The notes under the pieces are model-generated. The model was not told the DNA's origin. It saw only the letters and a program-made list of their open reading frames with translations, and did not search any database. DNA of 5,750 nt from Nonomuraea sp. (GTDB lineage Bacteria > Actinomycetota > Actinomycetes > Streptosporangiales > Streptosporangiaceae). The stretch is from NCBI GenBank assembly GCA_013362835.1, contig JABFVJ010000148.1:1-5750 (forward strand). The letters are read 5' to 3'. Both the position numbers and the translations under genes were made by a program. Positions 1-5,682 of the stretch are shown here, in pieces (position 1 is the first letter of the stretch; the number at the start of each line of letters is the position of its first letter).

Positions 1-1933
1 GCTGACCGTTCCCGCCGCCGCGCCGCTGGCCGGCGCGGCGGCGCTGGCGGGCGGACTGGTCGCCGCGGTGGCGTCCGCCTGGCGTACGGCACGGCGGCCG
101 GTAACCGAGGAGTGGCGCAGGACCCCGCGCCGGGCCAGGCCGGGCTGGGTGATCGACGCCGTGGTCCTGGCGCTCGTCGGGCTCGGACTCGGCGTGCTGC
201 TCACCGCCGGGGTGATCAGTGACGCCTCGGGGCAGCGGGCCGGAGCCCTGGCGGTTCCCGCGTTGCTGGCGCTGGCTCTGGCACTGCTGGCGAGACGGCT
301 GCTGCCCGTCCTGGTCAGGGCCTTCTTCGGCCTGACGAGAAGGCGCGGCGGGCTGGGCGCGTTCCTGGCGTTGAGGCAGGTGGCACGCGGGACGGTGACG
401 GCGGGCAGCATCGTGATCCTCGCCACCGCTTTCGGCCTGGCGACCTTCGCCGTGTGCGCGTGGACGGCGACGACCGGCAACTACGCCGAGACGGCCCGCT
501 TCCACCTGGGCGCCCCGAGCGTCATCGCGGTCACCCCGGTCAGGCCGCACGAGCTGGCCGAGGCGGTCAAGGCGGCCGACCCCACCGCGCTGGTCGCCGC
601 GCCCGTGGTGCGCGTGTCCGGCAGCGTGCAGATGGTGGCGACCGACCCGATCAGGTTCGCCAGCGTGGCCACCTGGGACCCGGAACTGGCCGCCGGCCGG
701 CAGATCGCCGACGCGACCGGGGCCATCAGGGCGCCCGCGATGCCGCGAGCGTGGCTGACCGGCGACCGGGTGCGGTTCACGGTGAACCATCCCGGGCTCG
801 GGGAGGACATGGCGGTACGCCTGATGATGACCGTGTCCGTTCCGAGCCGGATCGGGCCCATCGTGTTGCCCGTCGCCCACCTGACGGGCCGCAGCAGCGT
901 GCGCGAGTGGAACCTGCCGCCCGCCTGCCGTGCCGAACGGTGCGAGCTGCGCGCGCTGCGCGGTGAGCTCGACTACCTGTCGATCGTCGAGCCGGCCCCC
1001 GAGCCCACCAGCGAGGTGTTCCCGGTCACCGTCGCCAAGCTGGAGATCCGGCAGGACGGCGCGTGGCGGGAGGTCGACGCGGGACTGACCAGCGGCACCC
1101 GGTGGACGGGCGAGGGTCAGGCCGCCGAGGACGGGCTGAGGGTCGACGTCTCCGACTTCACGAACTCGTCGATCAGGATGGCCACCTACCCGGAGGAGCT
1201 GCCCGCGATCGTGACCGGGGTGCCGGGCAGGAGTCCGGTGCCGGGACTCGACGGCCTCAACACCGTCGGCGTCAAGGCCGAGGTGCCGACCTGGGCCGCG
1301 CCCGGCCTCACCGGCACCGGGGCGATCGTCGACCTCGAATACGCCGACCGGATCGCGTACGGCCTGCACAGCCGCGCCCGCTTCGAGGTGTGGGTGAGCG
1401 AGGGCCAGGCCGCCAGGATCGCGGAGGCGCTGACGGCGCAGGGCATGGGCGTGATCTCCGTCACCCACCTCGCCGACCTCCAGGCCCGCTTCGCCGGAGA
1501 AGGTCCAGGGCTGGCCCTGTTGTTGCTGCTGGTCTCCGCGCTGGCGGCGGCGGTGCTCGCGCTGGGCCGTACGGTGCTGGCGTTGTACTCCTCGGCCAGG
1601 CGCAGGCGCTACGAGCTGGCGGCGCTGGCGGCCTCCGGCGCGGGACTGCGGTCGTTGCGTGCCGCGCTGCTGGTCGAGCAGCTCATCACGGTCGGCGCCG
1701 GGATGCTGACGGGGCTCGGCGCCGGGATGCTGGCCGCGCGGGTCGCGCTGGAGCGCATCCCGCAGTTCGCCGAGCCGCCGACCACGCCGCCGATGCCGTT
1801 CGAGATCGCCCCCGGCCCCGTCGTGCTGCTGGTCGGCGGCGGGGTGCTGGTGAGCGTGGTGGCGGCAGTGGTGGTCAGCGAGGTGTTGCTTCGCGGGATC
1901 CAGGTGGACCGCCTGCGGGAGGCCCAGGCGTGA
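1..1933 (+). CDS. FtsX/MacB-like ABC transporter permease, C-terminal part (5'-truncated by window edge)
   Basis: The frame is open from base 2 and ends with TGA at 1931-1933. The GTG at 68 is not the true start: the 22 codons before it encode a hydrophobic Ala/Leu/Gly helix followed by a positively charged loop (ASAWRTARRPVTEEWRR), as expected after the last helix of a first FtsX domain. Counting from the GTG at 68, membrane segments are at about 27-50, 58-88 and 110-133. A large extracytoplasmic region follows (about 135-478), then three more helices (about 480-505, 533-560 and 583-608) forming the C-terminal FtsX domain. The external region has a Cys pair, CRAERC, that could form a disulfide. 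Such permeases work with a separate ATPase, absent here, in lipoprotein or lipid export or envelope stress functions; the substrate is unknown. The gene ends 31 bp from the convergent ridA-like gene. The family call is firm; the role is not. Confidence 0.88.
   Translation, partial: LTVPAAAPLAGAAALAGGLVAAVASAWRTARRPVTEEWRRTPRRARPGWVIDAVVLALVGLGLGVLLTAGVISDASGQRAGALAVPALLALALALLARRLLPVLVRAFFGLTRRRGGLGAFLALRQVARGTVTAGSIVILATAFGLATFAVCAWTATTGNYAETARFHLGAPSVIAVTPVRPHELAEAVKAADPTALVAAPVVRVSGSVQMVATDPIRFASVATWDPELAAGRQIADATGAIRAPAMPRAWLTGDRVRFTVNHPGLGEDMAVRLMMTVSVPSRIGPIVLPVAHLTGRSSVREWNLPPACRAERCELRALRGELDYLSIVEPAPEPTSEVFPVTVAKLEIRQDGAWREVDAGLTSGTRWTGEGQAAEDGLRVDVSDFTNSSIRMATYPEELPAIVTGVPGRSPVPGLDGLNTVGVKAEVPTWAAPGLTGTGAIVDLEYADRIAYGLHSRARFEVWVSEGQAARIAEALTAQGMGVISVTHLADLQARFAGEGPGLALLLLLVSALAAAVLALGRTVLALYSSARRRRYELAALAASGAGLRSLRAALLVEQLITVGAGMLTGLGAGMLAARVALERIPQFAEPPTTPPMPFEIAPGPVVLLVGGGVLVSVVAAVVVSEVLLRGIQVDRLREAQA
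1692..1732 (+). repeat. 17-bp direct repeat inside the permease gene (24-nt period)
   Basis: The 17-mer TCGGCGCCGGGATGCTG occurs at 1692-1708 and again at 1716-1732. The 24-nt period equals eight codons, so it encodes the related peptides VGAGMLTG and LGAGMLAA in the penultimate membrane helix. It stays in frame and looks like a local duplication or low-complexity glycine/alanine helix coding, not a mobile or regulatory repeat. Confidence 0.5.
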
Positions 1934-1946
1934 CGGGGGCCTTGCC

Positions 1947-1961
1947 GGCGGTCCACCCGCC
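1947..1961. terminator. Possible weak hairpin between convergent genes
   Basis: The 31-bp gap between the permease stop and the ridA-like stop holds GGCGG, a five-base loop TCCAC, and CCGCC. The stem is only 5 bp and no T-run follows on either strand. It could assist bidirectional termination, but a short GC stem in such GC-rich DNA may be chance. Confidence 0.22.
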
Positions 1962-1964
1962 CGA

Positions 1965-2366
1965 TCACGCGACGGCGGTGCCCTCGAGCTCGACCATCAG
2001 GCCGGGGACGGCCAGCCGCACCACCCCGAGCATGGTCGTGGCCGGGGCGACCCCCGCCTGGCCCAACCGCGCCGCCAGCACCCCGTAGTGCTCGAAGAGC
2101 CGGTCCACGTCGGTGGTGTAGACGTTGAGCCTGACGAGGTCGGCCAGCGACATGCCGGCCTCGCCGAGCACGGCCTCCACGTTGTCGAGGCTCAGCGCCA
2201 GCTGCGTCGCCATGTCGTCGGCATGCTCCGGCTTGCCCTCGGCGCTCATCGCGGTCTGCCCTGAGATGTAGAGAGTCCTGCTCTCCCCGGTGACGACCTC
2301 GCCCTGGTTGTAGCCCAGCGGCACCGACCACTCCCACGGGTTGACCACGGTTCGTTCGACAGACAT
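1965..2366 (-). CDS. RidA-family (YjgF/YER057c/UK114) protein lacking the catalytic arginine
   Basis: A 133-residue protein, the usual RidA length. Family landmarks include LYISGQTAM (32-40), LSLDNVEAVLGEAGMSLADLVRLNVYTTDV (59-87) and the C-terminal PGLMVELEGTAVA. True RidA enzymes hydrolyse reactive enamine/imine intermediates such as 2-aminoacrylate, using an arginine (R105 in E. coli RidA, in the PARS motif) to bind the carboxylate. Here that motif reads PATT, so the arginine is replaced by Thr at about 110, while the first Glu of the ELE motif (126) aligns with E120. It therefore belongs to the arginine-less Rid subgroups, which are not expected to show classical deaminase activity; the substrate is unknown. 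I chose ATG at 2366 because GGAG (2376-2373) lies 6 nt upstream; an in-frame ATG at 2378 would overlap that site. The gene is divergent from the WYL regulator, with a palindrome in the shared spacer. RidA proteins usually form cytoplasmic trimers. Confidence 0.9.
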   Translation of the reverse strand: MSVERTVVNPWEWSVPLGYNQGEVVTGESRTLYISGQTAMSAEGKPEHADDMATQLALSLDNVEAVLGEAGMSLADLVRLNVYTTDVDRLFEHYGVLAARLGQAGVAPATTMLGVVRLAVPGLMVELEGTAVA

Positions 2367-2414
2367 ATCGGTCTCCATTCGTTTCGTCGAGTGGTAACCA
2401 GCCTCCCGGCAAAT

Positions 2415-2433
2415 CACGACATCCTGTGTCGTG
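2415..2433. promoter_or_regulatory. Perfect inverted repeat between ridA-like and WYL genes (putative operator)
   Basis: The arms are CACGACA (2415-2421) and TGTCGTG (2427-2433), a perfect 7-bp inverted repeat around the 5-bp centre TCCTG. It lies 48 bp upstream of the ridA-like start and 20 bp upstream of the WYL regulator's ATG, just upstream of that gene's -10 element, where a bound dimer would block RNA polymerase. The likely ligand is the adjacent WYL regulator, controlling itself and the ridA-like gene. The symmetry is seen directly; the regulator assignment is inferred from position. Confidence 0.55.
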
Positions 2434-2441
2434 TATCTCTG

Positions 2442-2447
2442 TAGAGT
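2442..2447 (+). promoter_or_regulatory. -10 element for leaderless WYL regulator transcript
   Basis: TAGAGT fits the actinobacterial TANNNT -10 consensus. Its last T is 7 nt before the A of the ATG at 2454, so transcription would begin at the start codon. No clear Shine-Dalgarno sequence precedes that ATG, which agrees with a leaderless mRNA. A weak -35 (ACGACA, 2416-2421, four of six to TTGACA) falls in the palindrome's left arm, but its 20-nt spacing is long. Confidence 0.5.
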
Positions 2448-2453
2448 TTTCGC

Positions 2454-3446
2454 ATGCGTGCCGACCGGCTGGTCTCCCTGGTCCTGCTGCTGCGGCAGCA
2501 CGGCCGGTTGTCGGCGGTGGCGCTCGCCCGCGAGCTGGAGGTGTCCACCCGCACCGTGCTGCGCGACATCGAGGCGCTCTCGGCGGCGGGCGTGCCGGTC
2601 TACGCCGAACGCGGCCGCCACGGCGGGTTCGCGCTGCTGCCCGGGTTCAGGACCGAGCTGACCGGGCTCAACCACGACGAGGCCCTCGCCCTGCTGGTCG
2701 CCGGATCCCGGCCGGGCGCGCAGGCCTTCGGCCTCGGCTCGGCGCTCGCCTCGGCGATGCTCAAGGTCGTCGACGCCCTGCCGGAGAGCTACCGCGACAC
2801 CGCCGCGGGCGCGGCCGAGCGGCTGCTCATCGATCCCGAGATCGACCTGCTCTCGCGCCGCCAGACCGTCGAGGAGGTGCCCGACACCGTCGTTGCCGAG
2901 GTCAGGCGCGCGGTGCTCGCCGGGCACAAGCTGCGCATCCACTACGCCGCCGCCGCCGACCAGGAAGCCACGTGGCGCACGGTGGACCCGATCGGGCTGG
3001 TCACCGTACGCCACCGGGGTTACCTGCTGGCCACCAGATCCGGCGCCGACCGCACCTACCGGCTCTCGCGCGTCCTGGCCGCCGAGGCGCTGCCCGAAGC
3101 CGCGCAGCGGCCGGACCGGGTCGACCTGGACCTGGCCTGGCAGGAACGCAGCACGCGCTTCCGCACCGGCGGCGACCAGGTCACCGTGCTGGTCAGGCTG
3201 GATCCCGCGCGCCGGGAGGAGCTGGCGGGCACGGCGCTGGCCATCCGCGACGAGAAGACCGAGCCGGACGGCCGGCTGCGGATGGAGGTGAGCTTCCAGG
3301 ACCGCAGGCACGCCGTGTGGGCGCTGTGGCAGCTGGCCATGGGCGCCGAGGCGCTGGAGCCGCCGTGGCTGCGCGACTCCCTGCACCAGCGTGCCGCCGC
3401 GATCGCCGCCCGATATTCGCCCGGACCCGATGTCGAGAATCGGTGA
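2454..3446 (+). CDS. YafY-type transcriptional regulator: N-terminal HTH plus WYL domain
   Basis: A 330-residue cytoplasmic DNA-binding protein. Residues 1-60 form a DeoR/HTH_11-type winged helix: RADRLVSLVLLLRQHGRLS, then ALARELEVSTRTVLRDIEALSAAGVPVYAERGRHGGF with the recognition helix at about 30-42. A linker containing LTGLNHDEALALLVAG (69-84) leads to the WYL domain at about 145-215 (LRIHYAAA, VDPIGLV, RGYLLATR, TYRLSRV), followed by a C-terminal WYL extension domain to about 325. The signature tryptophan is replaced by Gly (GYL at 189-191), a common variation. WYL domains sense small ligands or nucleic acids; the ligand here is unknown. ATG 2454 matches the typical family N-terminus (MRADRLVSLV) and leaderless -10 spacing. 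The gene is divergent from the ridA-like gene, the likely target along with itself. The DGPF gene begins only 45 bp after its stop, so readthrough into the DGPF/ECF42 pair is possible. Confidence 0.93.
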   Translation: MRADRLVSLVLLLRQHGRLSAVALARELEVSTRTVLRDIEALSAAGVPVYAERGRHGGFALLPGFRTELTGLNHDEALALLVAGSRPGAQAFGLGSALASAMLKVVDALPESYRDTAAGAAERLLIDPEIDLLSRRQTVEEVPDTVVAEVRRAVLAGHKLRIHYAAAADQEATWRTVDPIGLVTVRHRGYLLATRSGADRTYRLSRVLAAEALPEAAQRPDRVDLDLAWQERSTRFRTGGDQVTVLVRLDPARREELAGTALAIRDEKTEPDGRLRMEVSFQDRRHAVWALWQLAMGAEALEPPWLRDSLHQRAAAIAARYSPGPDVENR

Positions 3447-3457
3447 GCGGCTCCGTC
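3431..3457 (+). promoter_or_regulatory. Putative ECF42-type promoter (TGTCGA-N17-CGTC)
   Basis: TGTCGA (3431-3436) is followed after exactly 17 nt by CGTC (3454-3457). From memory, work on ECF42 sigma factors in Streptomyces venezuelae describes TGTCGA at -35 and CGA/TC (CGAC or CGTC) at -10. The -35 lies in the last codons of the WYL gene. A start about 6-7 nt past the -10 (near 3464) would give a ~28-nt leader containing the AAGGAG ribosome binding site of the DGPF gene. It implies positive autoregulation of the DGPF-sigma pair. Confidence 0.62.
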
Positions 3458-3491
3458 CCCGGTGCGACACACGACACCGAAGGAGAACACG

Positions 3492-3902
3492 ATGGCCAAG
3501 TACCTGCTTCTCAAGCACTACCGGGGCGCGCCGGCGGCGGTCAACGACGTGCCCGCCGACCAGTGGACGCCGGAGGAGTTCTCCGCGCACATGAAGTACA
3601 TGCGCGACTTCGCCGACCGGCTCGTCGACAGCGGTGAGTTCGTCGACGCCCAGGCGCTCGCGCCCGAGGGCACGTTCGTCCGCTACGACGGCGAGGGGCG
3701 GCCGCCGGTCACCGACGGCCCGTTCGCCGAGACCAAGGATCTGATCGCCGGCTGGATGGTGATCGACGTCGACGGCTACGAGCGGGCGATCGAGCTGGCC
3801 GGCGAGCTGTCGGCGGCTCCCGGGGCGGGCGGCCTGCCGATCCACGAGTGGCTCGAGGTGCGCCCGTTCATGGTCGACCTGCCGCCCACGGTGGTCGAGT
3901 GA
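3492..3902 (+). CDS. DGPF/YCII-domain protein (YciI-like), partner of ECF42 sigma
   Basis: A 136-residue protein with the YCII-related (DGPF) fold: an N-terminal strand MAKYLLLKHY (1-10), a helix around PEEFSAHMKYMRDFADRLVDSGEF (28-50), the signature VTDGPFAETKDLIAGWMVIDVDGYERAIELA (73-103, DGPF at 75-78), and the C-terminal HEWLEVRPFM. The ATG is supported by a strong AAGGAG (3480-3485) six nt upstream; an upstream in-frame GTG at 3462 has no such support. DGPF proteins are small cytoplasmic ferredoxin-like-fold proteins of unknown biochemical role. Their genes sit next to ECF42 sigma genes in many bacteria and are reported regulon members. Here the stop overlaps the sigma start in GTGA (3899-3902), so the two should be translationally coupled. 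A TGTCGA-N17-CGTC promoter lies just upstream. The family call is firm; the function is unknown. Confidence 0.93.
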   Translation: MAKYLLLKHYRGAPAAVNDVPADQWTPEEFSAHMKYMRDFADRLVDSGEFVDAQALAPEGTFVRYDGEGRPPVTDGPFAETKDLIAGWMVIDVDGYERAIELAGELSAAPGAGGLPIHEWLEVRPFMVDLPPTVVE

Positions 3903-5044
3903 ACGAGTCGCAGCTGCGGGAGCTGGTGCCCGCGGTGATCGGTGTTCTCGTCCGCCGCGGAGCCGACTTCGCGGCGGCCGAGGACGCCGTGCAGGACGCC
4001 CTCGTCGAGGCCGTGCGCATGACGACCGGCGAGGCGCCGCGCGACCCCAAGGGCTGGCTGATCACCGTGGCCTGGCGCAAGTTCCTGGACGCTGCCCGCG
4101 CGGAGTCCTCCCGGCGCGACCGCGAACTCCGCGTCGACAGCGAGCCCGCGCCAGGTCCCTGCGAGACGGCCGACGACACGCTCCGGCTGTACTTCCTGTG
4201 CGCGCACCCGTCCCTGACGCCGGCCTCGGCCGTCGCGCTGACGCTGCGGGCTGTCGGCGGCCTGACCACGCGCCAGATCGCGCAGGCCTACCTCGTGCCG
4301 GAGGCGACCATGGCCCAGCGCATCAGCAGGGCCAAGCGCACCGTCTCCGGCGTGCGGCTCAACCAGCCGGGCGACGTCGCCACCGTGCTGCGCGTGCTCT
4401 ACCTGGTCTTCAACGAGGGCTACTCCGGCGACGTCGACCTCGCGGCGGAGGCGATCAGGCTCACCCGCCAGCTGGCCGTGATGACCAAGCACGAGGAGGT
4501 CGCGGGGCTGCTGGCGCTCATGCTGCTCCATCACGCCCGCCGTACGGCACGCACCGCCGAGGACGGCAGGCTCGTCCCGCTCGCCGAGCAGGACCGCGGC
4601 CGCTGGGACACCCGCCTGATCGCCGAGGGCGTGGACGTGCTCCAGGCGGCCCTGGCCCGCGACCGGCTGGGGGAGTTCCAGGCCCAGGCCGCGATCGCCG
4701 CGCTCCACGCCGACGCCCCGGTGGCCGAGGAGACCGACTGGGTGCAGATCGTCGAGTGGTACGACGAGCTGGTGCGCCTGACCGGCAACCCGGTGGCGCG
4801 GCTCAATCGCGCCGTCGCCGTCGGCGAGGCGGACGGGGCCAGGTCCGGCCTGGCCGCGCTGGCCGAGCTCGATCCGGAGCTGCCGCGCTACAACGCCGTC
4901 GCCGGCTACCTGCACGAGCGCGACGGCGACCTGGCGACCGCCGCGCGCCTGTACGCCGAGGCCGCCCGGCAGGCGCCCAGCCTTCAGGAACGCGACCACC
5001 TCACGCGCCAGGCCGCCAGGCTCAACGCCCGGCTGCGCGGCTGA
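3899..5044 (+). CDS. ECF42-group RNA polymerase sigma factor with C-terminal TPR-like extension
   Basis: A 381-residue protein, about twice the length of a minimal ECF sigma. Sigma region 2 spans about 5-75 (AEDAVQDALVEAVR at 27-40; PKGWLITVAWRKFLDAAR at 50-67). Region 4 spans about 92-150, with the ECF42 hallmark LRLYFLCAHPSLTPASAVAL and an HTH in GLTTRQIAQAYLVPEATMAQRISRAKR (121-147). A helical DUF6596-like segment follows (about 163-265; RVLYLVFNEGYSG, LTRQLAVM, LMLLHHARR), then a TPR-like tail (about 285-375). This group lacks a cognate anti-sigma factor, and none is seen here; the C-terminal extension is reported to be needed for activity. GTG 3899 is chosen because it overlaps the DGPF stop in GTGA and gives the family's usual N-terminus; upstream in-frame codons lie inside the DGPF gene. 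Its 3' end overlaps the convergent tetR-family gene by 23 bp. The predicted target is the TGTCGA/CGTC promoter at 3431-3457. Confidence 0.95.
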   Translation: MNESQLRELVPAVIGVLVRRGADFAAAEDAVQDALVEAVRMTTGEAPRDPKGWLITVAWRKFLDAARAESSRRDRELRVDSEPAPGPCETADDTLRLYFLCAHPSLTPASAVALTLRAVGGLTTRQIAQAYLVPEATMAQRISRAKRTVSGVRLNQPGDVATVLRVLYLVFNEGYSGDVDLAAEAIRLTRQLAVMTKHEEVAGLLALMLLHHARRTARTAEDGRLVPLAEQDRGRWDTRLIAEGVDVLQAALARDRLGEFQAQAAIAALHADAPVAEETDWVQIVEWYDELVRLTGNPVARLNRAVAVGEADGARSGLAALAELDPELPRYNAVAGYLHERDGDLATAARLYAEAARQAPSLQERDHLTRQAARLNARLRG

Positions 5045-5618
5045 CCGGGCCCAGGCCGGTGAACAGGGCGTCGAGGATCCGGTCGACGTAGGCGTGGGTG
5101 AGGGGCTCCCGGGTGATCAGGAGCTGGAAGTACAGCGGGCCCGACAGGATCGCCATCGCCAGGTCGAGGTCGAACGCCTCCGACAGCTGGCCCTGTTCGC
5201 GGGCGGCCCTCAGGCGTTCGACGGTCTTGGCCGCCTGCGGGGCGATCAGGCGCTCGTTGAGCGCGGCGGCGACTCGTGGGTCGTCCTGGGCCTCGCCGAT
5301 CAGGGCGGTGAACAAGGGCCCGTACGGCGGCCCGCCCAGCAGGTCGACGGCCGCGTGGATCTGGGTGCGCAGGTCGGCCACGATGTCGCCGGTGTCGGGG
5401 TAGCCGAGCTCGGGCTCGTGCAGCGACATCAGCGAGTCGAGCAGCAGCGCCCCCTTCGACGACCACCGGCGGTAGACGGTCTGCTTGCTCGCCCCCGCCC
5501 GCGCGGCCACGCCCTCCATGCTCAGCCTGGCGTAGCCGATCTCCTGGCCGAGCTCCAGCGTGGTGCGCATGATCGCCTCGGTGCGGTCGGCGCCGCGACG
5601 GTGGGGTGCTTTGGTCAT
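5022..5618 (-). CDS. TetR/AcrR-family transcriptional repressor
   Basis: A 198-residue protein, typical TetR length. The N-terminal HTH lies at about 12-58 (RTEAIMRTTLELGQEIGYARLSMEGVAARAGASKQTVYRRWSSKGALLLDSL); the recognition helix is around ASKQTVYRRW (43-52). The C-terminal half (about 75-190) resembles the TetR_C_11-type ligand-binding and dimerisation domain (GGPPYGPLFTALIGEAQDDPRVAAAL; GPLYFQLLITREPLTHAYVDRILDALFTGL). ATG 5618 has no good ribosome binding site, but a TAAGAT -10 (5630-5625) sits exactly 7 nt upstream of it, suggesting a leaderless mRNA. A 30-bp palindrome at 5628-5657 is the probable operator. The gene is divergent from a probable acetyltransferase, the likely regulated target. 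Its last 23 bp overlap the convergent sigma gene. The inducing ligand is unknown. Confidence 0.94.
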   Translation of the reverse strand: MTKAPHRRGADRTEAIMRTTLELGQEIGYARLSMEGVAARAGASKQTVYRRWSSKGALLLDSLMSLHEPELGYPDTGDIVADLRTQIHAAVDLLGGPPYGPLFTALIGEAQDDPRVAAALNERLIAPQAAKTVERLRAAREQGQLSEAFDLDLAMAILSGPLYFQLLITREPLTHAYVDRILDALFTGLGPVSRAAGR

Positions 5619-5624
5619 GTCACC

Positions 5625-5630
5625 ATCTTA
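5625..5630 (-). promoter_or_regulatory. -10 element for leaderless tetR-family transcript
   Basis: On the minus strand TAAGAT (5630 to 5625) fits TANNNT and ends 7 nt before the A of ATG at 5618, the same geometry as the WYL gene's promoter. Its first three bases fall inside the palindrome at 5628-5657, so a bound repressor would occlude it. No convincing -35 is seen. Confidence 0.5.
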
Positions 5631-5657
5631 TCGGTACGGTACGTTCCGTACTGATAA
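5628..5657. promoter_or_regulatory. 30-bp near-perfect palindrome, probable TetR operator
   Basis: The left half TTATCGGTACGGTAC (5628-5642) meets the right half GTTCCGTACTGATAA (5643-5657). Thirteen of fifteen positions pair when one half is reverse-complemented; the mismatches are at the sixth and thirteenth positions. It fills the centre of the 64-bp spacer between the tetR-family start (5618) and the acetyltransferase start (5683) and overlaps candidate -10 elements on both strands. The length suits a TetR dimer or a pair of dimers. Symmetry is seen directly; binding by the adjacent regulator is inferred. Confidence 0.75.
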
Positions 5658-5658
5658 T
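5653..5658 (+). promoter_or_regulatory. Candidate -10 element for the acetyltransferase gene
   Basis: GATAAT matches TATAAT in five of six positions. It would start transcription near 5665, leaving a leader of about 18 nt with a purine-rich GGAAAGAAGA tract (5666-5675) as ribosome binding site. Five of its six bases are within the palindrome, consistent with repression by the TetR-family protein. No clear -35 is seen. Confidence 0.4.
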
Positions 5659-5682
5659 CCCTCGCGGAAAGAAGACGATCTC

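Noticed and set aside
68..70. GTG as the start of the permease
   Set aside because: The upstream frame is open to the window edge and encodes a plausible membrane helix, so the gene begins before the window.
1063..2088. 341-codon plus-strand frame inside and beyond the permease gene
   Set aside because: It is an Arg/Gly-rich out-of-frame reading of the permease gene, with no family features.
2354..2360. TGTCGA on the minus strand as a promoter block
   Set aside because: It lies inside the first codons of the ridA-like gene and would not drive any gene in that direction.
2416..2432. ECF42-type promoter in the ridA-WYL spacer, because TGTCGT occurs on both strands
   Set aside because: The block is TGTCGT rather than TGTCGA, and no CGAC/CGTC lies 16-18 nt downstream on either strand. 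A palindromic operator explains it better.
3462..3464. GTG as the start of the DGPF protein
   Set aside because: The ATG at 3492 has a strong AAGGAG at ideal spacing and gives the family's MAKYLLL-type N-terminus; 3462 would also lie upstream of or at the predicted transcript start.
2379..3845. Long minus-strand open frame extending the ridA-like gene upstream to 3845 (626 codons)
   Set aside because: Only the last 133 codons resemble a protein family. The upstream part is an Arg/Gly/Gln-rich antisense shadow of the WYL and DGPF genes, a common effect of high GC, and a ribosome binding site marks the start at 2366.
3776..4999. 407-codon minus-strand open frame opposite the sigma gene
   Set aside because: Its composition is low-complexity Gly/Arg/Gln/Val with no recognisable domain, and it is fully antisense to a well-supported sigma factor.
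5094..5654. 186-codon plus-strand frame opposite the tetR-family gene
   Set aside because: It is antisense to a clear TetR protein, has no domain, and runs through the operator region.
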